Below, in pieces: positions 1 to 11,625 of a stretch of 64,000 nucleotides of DNA. The stretch's first letter is position 1; each line of letters begins with the position of its first letter. Source of the stretch: Xenoacremonium recifei (Eukaryota > Ascomycota > Sordariomycetes > Hypocreales > Nectriaceae); contig WOFQ01000074.1 in assembly GCA_012184525.1 (NCBI GenBank), positions 44,421 through 108,420 on the forward strand, read 5' to 3'. A model generated the notes under the pieces. The model worked only from the letters and a program-made list of their open reading frames with translations, was not told the DNA's origin and made no database searches. The position numbers were made by a program, and so were the translations under genes.

Positions 1-644
1 GATCAGACTCTGATCTCTGCTTGTCTCAATGTCTGGAACCTGCTCTGGGCTATCGTAGCCGCTGTTGGCGTCGATAAGTTTGGCCGTCGCCTCCTCTTCA
101 TGATGTCGGGCAGCATCATGCTGACAAGTTTCATCATTGTTACCGGACTCAGTGCAACATTCGCAGAGGGTGGTTCTTCCAAGGTCGGCCTCGCTGTCAT
201 TCCTTTCCTATTTACCTTCTTCATGGGTTACGATATTGCCTTGTAAGTAAATCTTAACTGGAGCAGATATTAACAGTTCTAACGAAATACTACAGGACGC
301 CCTTCCTTACGGCATACCCTTGCGAGATCTGGCAGTTCAGCCTCAGATCCCGAGGATATACTGTCACTTGGGTTTCAGCCGTTGCTGCTATCTTCTTCAA
401 CACCTTCGTCAACTCCATCGCCCTCGAAGCTATTGCGTGGAAGTACTACTTCGTGTTCATTGCAGTTCTCACTGTCATGTTGTTCACTGTCTTTTTCACC
501 TATCCGGAGACGCGTGGGTACACCCTGGAACAGGTTGCAGTGGTGTTTGATGGAGAAGACTCTGCGGCAGGAGTTATGGCCAACGACAAGCTGGACGACA
601 TCGTCACCGAACATCAGGCGAAGGTCGAAACGAGTAATGTATAA
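1..644 (+). CDS. MFS sugar transporter, lactose-permease-like, 3' part
   Basis: C-terminal half of a sugar porter of the major facilitator superfamily, which would move a sugar across the plasma membrane. The frame is open from base 1, so the 5' part lies outside the window. The sequence shows the VDKFGRR loop, several hydrophobic segments, a PCEIW segment and the typical sugar-porter end PETRGYTLEQVAVVFDG, followed by a polar tail ending in TSNV and a TAA stop. One intron (about 243-295, GTAAGT...TACAG) joins two exons in frame. Family knowledge suggests the fungal lactose/disaccharide permease branch; the substrate cannot be told from this fragment. Confidence 0.85.
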
Positions 645-762
645 ATAGAAGTGCTGGAAATGCTAGAGCATAAGATCTCGGATGCTGTTTCTTTCAAAAT
701 CTAGATAAGACTTACGGCATGAAATCTTTGGGTTCTCGAGAACCCTAGATCAGCATCAAAAA

Positions 763-2441
763 CTAATAAACGTACTTGAACATCTTATTCTCAAAGTCGG
801 TCTCATCGAGTAGACCTCTCTCCCAAACTTCCTCTTCGCCCACATTCTCGTGAAGTTCTCTCCTGGACCGATTCCTGAACCACAGCAGCGCCCACATACC
901 CGAGAGACAGATGATTTGCACAGCGACACAAAAGAACATCATCCCAACGCCGAGCGGATACAGCGGGGCCTGGCCAGTCTTGAAGAAGAATGGGCCAATA
1001 AAATTCCCAAGGCAATACCCAATTAGAAGCATCGCGTTGGTAGTGATCTTCTTTGTATGGCCGGCGGTGTTTGCGGTGGCGACGGACATGCTGAGTGTCC
1101 AAGTGGCTGTGTATGAGAAGGAGATCCAGAGACAAGCCAGGCGGCCGTAAGGGTTGGACTCCGATATGACCCGAAGTCCAATTATTCCGGCAATAAACGG
1201 AATAAGTGCCAAAAGCATGATTAGAATGCGGCAGTTGGGGAAGCGAGAAGCAAAGTAACTAGAGTGATGTCAGACACCTGGAAGATTGTGGGAATGGCCT
1301 TGGCTTACCAAGCTAAGGGGCACGCAATAAGCTGGACTGCCCCAGATGGCATTTGATAGAGGGTAGTCTGAAGAGTGCTAAACCCGGCACCTTTAATGAT
1401 GAGACCTTGAAACTGAGCGGTCGAGTTAGTCATAATTGAAGCTGATTATTTACTGGAACACTTACTGCCGATAAACCTCCATTGGGAGAGTTGCTTGTTA
1501 CGGCAAAGAAGAACAGACACCATGTCTTCAGATCCAGCATGGCTTCGATGAACTGCTTCACCTTGAAATGCTTGTTCTCAATACCAGTTCCATTGTCTTT
1601 GACGCGAGCAATGACCAGTCCTTTTTGTTCTTCTGTCAAGAACTTAGCCCGCATGGGGGGTCCAGGCAATACGAAGAACAAGACAACACCCCAGGCCGTG
1701 GTGATTGATCCCCAAATAATGAACAAGAGTCTCCAAGAGGCAATCGAGGAGTTTATGTGGCCAATACCAAAGCTGGCAATTCCTGCAATGATGTAACCCA
1801 AACCAGCAGAGCCGATCCAAATGCCCATTCGGAGAGGCTGCTCAGCTCGTGTATAGTACATGCTAAACAGAAGCATTGTACCCGGGTTAATGGAAGCTTC
1901 GAACACGCCTAGAAGAGTTCGGACTGTCAGGATACTCCCAAGCGAAGTGACCGCGCCGTGACAGGTAAGAATGACGCCCCATACAAAGACCTAGGCGAAA
2001 GATAATCTTAGTTCCGCAAATTTAACCAAGGTTGACAACTTGAAGACTCACCGTAGCAGACATAAAGTAATTGATCGGGAGACGCTGCAGCAGCACGTTG
2101 GTTGGGAATTCCCAGACCATGTACCCGAGATAGAAGATGGCGCCGATCCACGAATATTGATCTCCATGCAGATGAAGATCATCTTGAAGGCCAAAGACCG
2201 CGGCGTAGCTGAGCGTGTTTTTGTCGATGGATTGAAGCGCATAGGTCAGACAGAGCAGAGGCAAAAGCCAGATGTCAAGCTTCCAGCGTAGCGATCGCGC
2301 TACCTCGGGGTCGAACTCGATATTCTCAGCTTCTCGGTACAGCTGAAAGGCTTCTTTGGTAGAGGCATCTTTGATGATACCCTCCTTGAGGGAGCTAGGC
2401 CGGACTGGCTGGTCTTCAGTGCCTTTCTTGTCACCACTCAT
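763..2441 (-). CDS. Dal5-type MFS permease (anion:cation symporter family)
   Basis: Plasma-membrane permease of the fungal allantoate/nicotinate/vitamin (Dal5-like, ACS) family. The start ATG at 2441 opens a polar cytoplasmic N-terminus followed by RSLRWKLDIWLLPLLCLTYA and a DKNTLSYAAVFGLQDD segment typical of the first membrane helices. Later exons carry WEFPTNVLLQRLP, FEASINPGTMLLFSMYYTRAEQPLRMGIW and a charged C-terminus. At least three introns interrupt it; the first runs about 2051-1991. It is divergent from the dipeptidase gene across a 600-base promoter with four CCGCGG sites. Substrates in the family include allantoate, nicotinate, tartrate and small peptides, so a role in importing a nitrogen compound or dipeptide is possible but not shown. 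Confidence 0.85.
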
Positions 2442-3042
2442 GGTTCAAAGAGATCCGCGGGAATCCACAAGCTGAAACGAATTGGGCTTTCCCTGTGACT
2501 GCTGAAGGCATTTTGGAACGTGGTGGGCCTTATATAACTACCACTAGTCCATTGCGGACCTCAATGGAACCTCACTTCTTTCATCTTGTTATCTCTTCCG
2601 CGGGGAAACCCTTGTAACTCAGCTCGAGAGATAGATGCCCTGTCTGAGTTGCTGCATCGAGCCCCGTAGCTCACGAACTATCCTATCAATTCCGCGGGGA
2701 AGTGTCGAACTAGTTTAGGACAGGGTCGTATCAGCCACTCCAGTCTCATGATCTGCCTAATATCCTGCTGATTTTCGCGCTCTCTTCCGACGTACATGCC
2801 GATCTCTTAGCTATCGTCAAACCTTACCGATTATGGACCCGGAAATCCTTCGAATAGCACTTCTCATCCCTTATCTTTTCCGCGGGCAAGTCCCACAATG
2901 CTCCCATCCAGAGAAACCGACCCAACCGCGAATCCTTCGGGAATTGCAAACCGACGTAATCAGGTGCTATATAACCGGCATGCATCTTGCAAGGGCTACC
3001 AATGGACTCCCTTGTCTATCGGAATAACCCGACGATAAACCG
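2442..3042. promoter_or_regulatory. Divergent promoter with four CCGCGG palindromes
   Basis: The 600-base space between the minus-strand permease and the plus-strand dipeptidase carries CCGCGG at 2455-2460, 2598-2603, 2692-2697 and 2880-2885. Each copy is preceded by T and followed by G, and the middle two share the longer form TTCCGCGGGGAA. CGG-type half sites are what fungal Zn2Cys6 regulators usually bind, so these may coordinate the two genes; this is inference. No other gene is seen here. Confidence 0.45.
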
Positions 3043-4454
3043 ATGGGGATAAGAGCCATGAATGAGAACCATCCTTACCAAGCTTTGGACATTGATGAGC
3101 GTGTCAAGAGGGTGCTCGCTAAGACGCCTCTTATTGACGGGCACAATGACCTGCCGCAACAACCAAGGGCCTGCTTCAAAGGCAAGCTCTACCACGACAA
3201 ATTCGATCTCCACAAAGGATTCCAACGAGGCATGACCGACATCCCACGGCTTAAGGAAGGTTGGTAGGAGTGAAGACGAATATTGCCGAAATGTACACTA
3301 AACACTGGTAGGCGCTGTTGGCGGACAATTCTGGTCCGTATGTGTCCCTTGCCTGCGTTCTGCCGAGAACTTTTCCACATTAGAGTATTCCGACATGGCG
3401 CGTGATGCAATTGAGCAAATAGACCTGACGTTACGCCTCATCGAGGCCTATCCCGAGACGTTTCAACTGGTCAGTGAGCCATCCGAGGTCAAGAAAATTT
3501 ATGCCTCGGGGAAGATTGCATGCTCGATTGGAATCGAGGGATTGCACATGGCGGGAAACAGTATTGGGATCATTCGCGCCTTTTACCGACTAGGAGTCAG
3601 ATATGTATGTTTGCCTGTGGCAAAGAGGCTGTGACGTCGTCAACTGAGTCTTTTAGTGCACTCTCACCCACGTGTGTAATAACGCGTTCGCCGATAGCTC
3701 AACGTCCAAGATTGGGCCCGTTCATGGCGGATTGTCGTCTTTGGGGCGATCCGCAATCAAGGAAATGAATCGACTGGGTAAGTCCATCATAATTCTGCCG
3801 GTCTTCACCGCTCATAATGGTTTCCCAGGAATGATTGTCGACATCTCACATGTTTCCGAGGATTGTGCCCGGCAAGTGCTGGACCTCTCCCGGGCCCCAG
3901 TTATGTTCTCGCATTCGAACGCTAAGGGCATGTTCGACTGCCCGCGAAATGTTCCTGATGATGTTCTGGATAAAGTTCCGGCAAATGGCGGCATTGTTAT
4001 GATCACTTTCGTGCCAGAACATGTTGCAAAGAGACGACGGGAAGCAAAGATGGAGTTCGTCATTGATCATCTCTTCTATGTGGCAAATCGTATTGGTTGG
4101 GACTATGTCGGCCTAGGCTCCGATTTTGACGGAATTGCAAGTGTGATTCCTGGACTTGAGGATGTCAAATGCTATCCCGAGCTGCTTAAGGCAATCCTTG
4201 ATCGAGGGGCCACAGAGGAGCAATTAGCTAAAGTGGCTGGAGAGAATATCCTCAGGGTTTGGGCAGGAGTTAGTCAAGTTCGAGATCAGATGAAGGAAGA
4301 GGGCGTCCTGCCCGTTGAAGACGTATGGGAGGACCGTAAATGGTGGAGGTATGATGGATATTATCAGATGGAGGATCCTGATCCGGAGGATAGGCTTGGG
4401 TTGGATTGGTATGGAGTGCCACCTCCGGACGAAGGTTTGTATCTCGAGGACTGA
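3043..4454 (+). CDS. Membrane-type dipeptidase (peptidase family M19)
   Basis: Zinc dipeptidase of the renal dipeptidase family, which cleaves dipeptides; fungal relatives also process Cys-Gly adducts in secondary metabolism. Metal-site motifs are visible in order: DGHNDLP near residue 30, GIEGLH (metal-bridging Glu), DISHVS and FSHSNA (His ligands) and GSDFDG. Four exons are joined at GT-AG introns near 3260-3312, 3604-3656 and 3778-3828, giving in-frame junctions KEG-AVGGQFWS, VRY-CTLTHVCNNAFAD and NRLG-MIVDISHVS. The C-terminus ends in DEGLYLED. No signal peptide is evident, so a cytosolic enzyme is likely. The ATG at 3043 is the first in frame; 3058 is an alternative. Confidence 0.9.
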
Positions 4455-4655
4455 ATACTTCTGCGACATCATTGAACCAAGGGAAATAGATTCCAGAAAT
4501 TTTGCTCCGATGAGGAGCTATAGACATCCCCCCACAAGCAGGAAGTTAAATCATCGCACCTTACTGCTATTAATCCTGTTGATCAAAATATCGAGAGCAA
4601 ATTGCCTGCGATAGGATCATGCGTGGCTATATTTCAATAAATTAAGAACACACCA

Positions 4656-7600
4656 TTATTCTATAGTCGGGTTTGCCTGATACGTTGCCAGCCTGATTTC
4701 CTCTGGAGAAAAGTCTTTGAAAAGAGGGTTAAAACACAGGTTCCTGAATTTGTTCGTCATACTACTATTAGCTTCTTTTTCAGAGGGGGCCATTTCCCTA
4801 GAATTATCCATGGTCGGTATCTTTTTGTTGATCCACGAAACTGTCACTTCGCCGTTCGAATTATCAATCTTTTCTGAGCCTGGATCAGTTCGTTTTCTAC
4901 TGTAAAATCCATCCTGGCACAGAAAAGATGATCGCTTACCTTTCATGGTGCTTGCAAACCGCATCCAAGGGTTTACCGTTAATGGCGCATTGAAGCTGAA
5001 GGGCTTGGAGGGAAGAGGTGTTACCGGATCATTGAGTGTGCTGGGATTGCTAGAGACTGGGCTTGGTGTAGCCATAGGTTTTTTTGTTGAAGGAAACAAT
5101 GGCGATTCGGACCAAGGAGCTTCTGAATCTCCATTAGACCAGGTAGAAGGCAGAATGATGCACCCTTACTTCTTGCAAATAGACCGCCAGGTGGAGAAGA
5201 AGAACTGGTTGGAATAGACGCTGTTGGTGACCCAAACCCCGTCGGTAGGGGCGATTGACGGATTAAATCAGAGCTTCTTCTATTTTTAGGTACCAGGGGA
5301 GTAGTTTGATATGTAAGTCCGCCTTTTGAACTCAGTAAGCTCGTAGCTTGAGGTTGCTTTAATCATACTTACTCAAGTCGGATTTGGATTCCGAGGGCTG
5401 CGTCAGCTTTTTAGACGTTGTTGACGAGACAACTCATTCTCTTAGCCATATTGTGACTGAACGTTTTTGGCAGACTTACCAGTGATGCTTCTGGGCTGAG
5501 AGGTCCGGCATTTCTCCAGTCCTTTTTCCAAAATTTTGACTTCCCGGTCAAGCTCTTCTCTTCGACATTTTACCTCCTCGGGCTCAGCAGCTAGCTCGTT
5601 GAGCTGATCTTTGGTCATATCATAAATGTCTTTCGGCGTTAGGATGTTAGGAATATCGCGGATAAGACATGTTTCAATTGCAAGATTGACCACATTGTCG
5701 GTAAATGTCCGCCGTGACATCTAATATCATCAGCCCCGAAATTGACATAAGTGTCGTAGAGTACTCACTTCGTAGTAGGCTTCCATCATATCAATGATCT
5801 TTTGACTACCAAACTCTCCGCCTTCGACATCCTCAAATTTTGACACGAGTATTTCTATGAGCCTCGACCTCGATTCCTTCGATATCGCGTTGCCGACCAT
5901 ATCATTTAGCTGGTCGTCTACTAATTTCGGTAATTTCCCGGTGAGACGAGCCGCTAGCCTTGTTGATATAGCACGGTGAAACTCTGAGTCTAGAGGCATG
6001 GCATATCCTAGCTCGTAAGGCTGCAGGAGTTCATGTAATTTATCTTGTAGAAGTTTGTCCTTCTTGGCGAACCAAGGATCGACCACGGTGCAAAGAATTT
6101 GCTCGGTCGTGATGTTCGTATCTGGATGACCGATGATGTGCTGGAATAAACGGTCCACGAAAGCCTTGGCCACTAGAGAGACGTATGTGACGTGGAAAGT
6201 GGCAATATCCTTCCACGGAGTGGCTTGTTTCTGGAAAAGTTGGATGACAAGATCTTTGTTCGGAATCCCGGGAAACTCGGTACCCTGATTTGAAGCGGCT
6301 TGGGCTTGTAACTGTTTGTCAAGAACATCTCGGTCTATGGGCTCCGGATCCGGAAAATCATAAGGATATTCTTCAAGAAACTCTTTAAGGAAGTCTGGCG
6401 CATCCGGAGACTCAGCTCCCGACGTTTCCGACTCTCGAATAATCATTTTGGACCCCTTCGTAGACAGAATGTAGTCGAAAGCGCGGTTGAGGTTCCTTAA
6501 CTGAGACCGGAGTTTGTGCTCGCGATCTTCAAGACCCCCGAAAAAAGGGTCGTTGTACGTTCCTCGAACGCCGTCCTGTGCCAGTCTTTGGTAATGGCAC
6601 GATATTTCGAGGAGGAAGGACTGTTGGTCGTCGAATTCGGGTCTTTTTGTGCCCAGGCGGAGTAGCTCTTCTCGCCTCTCCTCGACCTTGTCTTGGATAT
6701 CTTCTATCACACCCTGTAAGTTGTGTCGGGTATGCTCGTATAGGACCTGGCTGAGCTTTCTACGAAGAGCTGCAACACCGCGGTCATGCGGAGGTAGAGT
6801 ATGCCAAGCCGTTTTCTCGAAGAAACTTATTTCTATGGCGTCGCGTTCGTCCAAGCTTTCTTCATCTTCTGCTCGGTTGCGCAGGACATGCCAGCCAAGT
6901 TTGAGCTTATGCGCCTTCTCCTGGTTCTTGGCTAGTTGTATGTAGTTCCTCTCATCGGTATATCCCGGGCGGGTGAGGTCTGGTTTAGTGATGACACCTA
7001 ATGTCCGCTCACGGCTTGGATCATGCTCCTTGACTAGCCTAAGCGCAACGTGATTTGCAAGTTGATTGCTAGCCGTGATAACGACGAGGATGATGCTATT
7101 TTTCTGCTTCATGTACCTCTCCACTAGACTGTCCACCGTATTCTTACCGTGCATGGACTGATCTGCTGTGTCTACATGGAAAAGACCGGGCAGATCGACC
7201 AGTGTCAAAGGATACATGCTGGGACCTTCGATCTCTAGCCGCAAAATGTCGCTAGAGAAGTCTCTGCCCGTTGCAGCAACTCCCATGCACGACTTAGCCT
7301 CAGCGATGATATCGGGAAGGTCATTCTCGGAGAAATTGGTTCTCTCGAAACGATGCGAAGGTTTGGATTTGTCGGCATACTGAATGCTGACGTCGACACG
7401 CGTTTGACTCGCATGTCGAAGGACTAGTTCTGTGGCGAACCGAGTACACAAGTCTCCCTTGACAGGGAAACGAACGTGAGAGATGGCCTCGAGAACGGAT
7501 GATTTGCCGGCTGATTGCTCCCCGACAACAACGATTTGAGGCAGGTTGACAATATTTCCGACCCCACAGGATCTCAACTCGTTGAGGAGACCATGAAGGG

Positions 7601-7658
7601 CTTTGGCTTGCTTTGAATTAAGCTCGCCGAGGGTCGAGGGATCGAGCGAAATTGTCAT
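4656..7658 (-). CDS. Dynamin-like GTPase (Mx/dynamin family) with disordered tail
   Basis: Large GTPase of the dynamin superfamily, which forms oligomers that remodel membranes. The first exon (7658 to about 5727, some 630 residues) holds the P-loop GEQSAGKSSV near residue 47, DLPGLFH and TKPD, then the stalk. The second exon (from 5720) gives the GTPase effector segment with LIRDIPNILTPKDIYDM and a coiled-coil stretch. Downstream exons read as a Ser/Pro/Gly-rich tail (PTGFGSPTASIPTSSSS) and a C-terminus with KDFSPEEIRLATYQA ending at 4656. The joint after residue RSIT is uncertain: the donor at about 5493 leaves phase 1, while the next well-reading exon (5397-5373) needs phase 0. Either I have misplaced a splice site or there is a frameshift. 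Confidence 0.85.
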
Positions 7659-8198
7659 TCTGGTTGAAATGAGTTGATGAGGTAGAAAATTATTTGGGAG
7701 CCTCCTACCATGTCCCTCACGGGGTATTAATACGCATTCGTGGATGTAGCGCTAACTGAAACAGCTGCCTCATTCTGCGTGCGGCTGAGCATGTTGTAGT
7801 GGGCTCACTAGATCAACGCACCAATGGGGGTTGTTTGTTGGTTCTACTCAAGCATCCCTGTTGCATCGGCACCAAGGGAAGGGACGCATCAAACTACTAT
7901 ATTTGATCAAGCGCCGGGCTTACAAGTTAGATTACGACATTCTACTCCGTATGGTCCCAGAATTACGCATTTGCTAAAACATGGGTCTACCGTGTTACTC
8001 TGGCATGGAGTATGGTCGGGGTCGGGTTGAAACCCTTTAACGCTTCCTGGTCTCAGAAATGTACGGAGTAATGCTGGTGTTGCAAATTTCGTTACTACTG
8101 CGTTTGGAAAATGTTACAACTTCGTATATCGTACTAACATATAAATCTGTTTCCTTGTGAGAGTTAATTCCCTTTACCTCGGGTTAAATGGAAGGCAA
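7659..8198. other. Intergenic region, no gene seen
   Basis: This 540-base stretch separates the dynamin-like gene from the end of the O-methyltransferase gene. I see no convincing coding frame, RNA gene or repeat. The part next to 7658 would be the dynamin promoter and the part next to 8199 the methyltransferase 3' region. Confidence 0.4.
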
Positions 8199-9042
8199 TC
8201 AGAGCACCCTGCTAAGATCCATTTCGTCCTGTGAACGGATTAGGCAACCGTTTTAGAAGAGGCAGCATGTGACACTTACTTCAAATTCTCCTGGCATTAT
8301 GAGTCCTGGAATGCTTGTTGTCTCCAGCCCAGCATGAGACCGGACATATTCACGATACTCGGGAGCGCCAGGGCGCAGCACATTGTCCGCAATAATGCAG
8401 CTGCCAGGCTTCAGCAAGCCTAACCCTTCGCAAAGTTTGAGTTCGGTAGAGTAACGGGCTTCATCATGGTCAAGAAAAAGCATGTCGGCGTGAGCCAATT
8501 GACCTTCTTTGATGAGGCGGTTGAGGGACGCATCTGCATACCCGGTCACCACCTTGATGACATTGCTGAGCCCTGCTAGATCAACAAGATTCATGGTAAT
8601 GGACGCAAACAGTGGATCGGCTTCAAGACTCCAGTACTTGAGGCTTGTGTCGTTGGGATAGACTCCGCGCATTGCATCGGCGAAGAAGATTGCCGAATAG
8701 CCCAAGTAACCACCAATCTCAACAAAAACCTTTGGTTTCTCACGGGCTATGATGTCGCAGACCTTAAGAGCCTTGTCGCTACCAATATTGATGAGGAAGT
8801 CATGCTGATTGGCAAAGTCGTCCATAGCTTGGCAGATCTTGCGTGGATTGTTGCGCATCTCTGCAAGCTGTTCATGGTTGTAGATATACTTCAGGAGTTC
8901 GATTTCGCGACCGTCGTTCCACTGCAAGAAGGGTAAGACTCGGACCATTAAACGCGAGGGAATAAATTACCTCTTCGTAATCATCGCCAAGTTCCTCCAA
9001 CTTCTTCAAGGAAGGATATTTCTCAATAAGTGACGGATCCAT
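8199..9042 (-). CDS. Catechol-type SAM-dependent O-methyltransferase
   Basis: Small soluble methyltransferase of the catechol O-methyltransferase fold, transferring a methyl group from SAM to a hydroxyl, typically on a catechol or phenol. Motifs are the SAM loop VFVEIGGYLGYSAIFFADA, the acidic SLEAD, the metal-binding FLDHDEARY and IIADNVLRPGAPEY. Three exons: 9042-8971, 8921-8280 and 8228-8199. The last tiny exon gives the terminal DEMDLSRVL, as in this family. Without these splices the frame would start inside an intron and end in CCLF, so the small exons matter. The protein is about 247 residues, close to the family norm. Neighbours do not reveal a substrate. Confidence 0.88.
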
Positions 9043-9372
9043 GTCGGAAAAGTTTTGTTGGTGCGATGACAGTGTAATTGTCTGCTCGTGCTTCGTTGGG
9101 TGTACGGTAATTTGTGTAAGAGAATAACTTGGCAAAACCAGTGTCGCTCTAGTTAGGCTTCGGATTACGGAGGATTAGACTACGGATTAAGTATAGACCG
9201 AGTTCCAACGGGTAATGCTGCTAGTCCATAAAGGCTGAGCAGATCTCGGCTAAAAGGTACGGAGTAAGATTGTGCCGCAACACCCGCGCATCAAGCCCTA
9301 TTACATGCCCAGGTGATTCTCCATTTGATACAGCAGAATTTAAACGAATCTTTGATCCAGTGGGGAAAGCCT

Positions 9373-11341
9373 CTAATTCTCAAGATACTCCGAGCTCCCC
9401 ACTTCCTCTGTATTCTCGACGTTCGGGTGAGATTCCTCCTCCATATGAAGGTCAAAGAAACCATCTGCGATCAGGGTGTCACAGTAGATCCACATTGTCT
9501 TCCGATAACTCTTCATGCTACTACTCGCTGCCAAATGTCGCTCTGCTTCAAGCTGACTGGCGTGTCTCATGGCCCTGCATACGCTGGAAACGGCAATAGG
9601 ACCATTCTTGGGGACAACAACTCGATGAGCTATGACAGCCACGGCTATTCCAAGGGCAAGTTGAATTCCCGCAACCAGGATCAAAATCATGATGATCAGG
9701 TTCATATGTGATATGTTAAGCTGAACACCTACCTCAGGGGTAAGACCCATGATGAAATAGTTGCTGTTGCTCTCACCAGCTACAGCGACAACCCCGATAG
9801 AAAAGAGGGATAATATAGTTTCCAAAACTTGATTCGATCCATTTGCGGGAGTCCCATAAATAGATTCGGCAGGGTAAATTTGGTATTGAAAACGGGTGTC
9901 ATTGATCAAGGAGGAAGCATCGTATCCTTGCAGAGCGATACCTGCAGAAGCCATTGTCGTCAAATTTGAGCCGAGTTTATGCTCAGGCCGGGTGATTTTG
10001 CTGGCTTGTGTAACACTGATGTTGCATTTGTAGTACCAGGGCGAGGAAACTGAAGCCTCAAAAGCAGAAACCATGCTGCATCCTGGGCCACAAGTCTCGG
10101 TAGTGTTTGTCATGTAAATAGTCTGGCCGGTGCCTCGCGCAACTGGCATTGTCAAATTTCTTTCGCCAACCGTTGTATTTATGGCGATTGTAGTTGTTAT
10201 TCCCGCCCCGCCGCGTATGACATGCCAGCTTTGACAAGTCGCAGAAGAGTTCACCCGCCGATTTGTTACGACAGTAACGAGACTCATGTTGGGGTCAAAG
10301 ACCGATTCCGTTGAAGTCTCATGACATACGTACATGCAGGACTCTTCACAGAAAATAAGGGGGTCGTCCTGGAACCACAGCGAGCCAGCTTTTGGTAGTT
10401 GATCGAAGGTGCCTATGTTGTAGGCCAACGCGATAGTTCCAAAGCTGTCATATTGAGAGTTAGCCTATTATTTCCTTCCTTGTTGTCAAAAACTGGAAGC
10501 AGAGGTAGAATAACCTGTTTGCGGTGTATTGCTGGGCGCTGAATGATTGGGACTTCGTCGATGTGAACTTGACCGTCTCTACAGTTTGCAGATTGGGCAA
10601 CGTGACATTCCCCGAGACTAAGCGAGCTTTCCTGTCGGAAGGATCGACAGAGTAGCAGAGGCCGATAGAAGCAACACCTATTTGAGATGCCTATGTCCGT
10701 ATTAGCTGGTGGTTCTTCCTGAATGCTTCAACTTTGCTTTACCAAAATAATACCAACCCAAGCCCAGACAGCGAAATGGACCGTCATCCGGCGAGATCCG
10801 AATGCAAGCATCAGAATATGCCTGATCCTGTCTGATTGAAGAATGAGGTTTACCTAATAAGTAGAAGTGAGCCAATGATTTATTTCCTTGGATGTTGGCA
10901 ACTTACTTTACGGGGAGACCGATATTTCCGACTCAGGATCCACCACCGTAGGTCTCCTACCATCTCATCAAGGCTGCTCGCGATAGTCAACCCTAGGCAA
11001 ATCGACAGGCCAGTGATGATGGCATTGAAGCCGCGCTTCCCAGTTTTAGACATGACTGGTTTGCTCTCATAAACAGCCAACACGACGTAAATGGAAGCTG
11101 CGACGACTGCAGTAAGGAGCCAGTTAAGGAGCACCGCCGTCATAACTTTGATGAATGGTTTTTTGGTGGCTCGGAGTCCGAGAAGTGTTATTTCTCTCTG
11201 GCCCTCGGTCTCTGCCTCACCATCCTGGGTGTCGCTTGTCTCACTTCGAATGCATCGGCGCTCTTCTGAACCGCGTTCAGCGGATTCTGCAATGTCTCTA
11301 AGTTCCATAGAACTATCTTCGAGACTCGCCGAATCGGCCAT
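9373..11341 (-). CDS. Fungal multi-pass membrane protein of unknown function
   Basis: I do not know a function for this gene. The first exon, from ATG 11341, encodes an acidic Ser/Glu-rich N-terminus, then a membrane segment (AVLLNWLLTAVVAASIYVVL) and KRGFNAIITGLSICLGLTIA followed by DLRWWILSRKYRSPRKV. This is a pattern I recognise from a broad family of uncharacterised fungal membrane proteins. Middle exons encode a long region rich in N-x-T/S sites and in cysteines (CEESCMYVC, CGPGCSM), suggesting an extracellular or lumenal domain. It is followed by the final membrane helix MNLIIMILILVAGIQLALGIAV and a cytoplasmic tail ending EYLEN. At least four exons. A receptor- or channel-like role is only a guess. 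Confidence 0.7.
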
Positions 11342-11625
11342 GGTTGGAGAGAACGAAGTCGAGATCAATGAGAGACTTTGGATTCGCAAGAAGTGATTCC
11401 AGGCAACTGAGGACAAAGCCTTCAGCTGGATGCTGAAGAAGGTTTAGTGGATAGGGTCAATGATGACGGAAAAAGACTTTCACCTGCCTGTTAAGGTTTC
11501 GCAAAGACTTTTTTGCGGCCCAATTTTCATTTGAGTTCGGATTTTATGACACGAGAAATGATAACTCTAAAATGATGGTAAAACGTAAATGAAACCATTT
11601 TTTTCTTTAACGGACTGAGGCATAG

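Noticed and set aside
3..224. Minus-strand frame over the partial sugar transporter
   Set aside because: Antisense shadow; the plus-strand frame has clear transporter motifs and a consensus intron.
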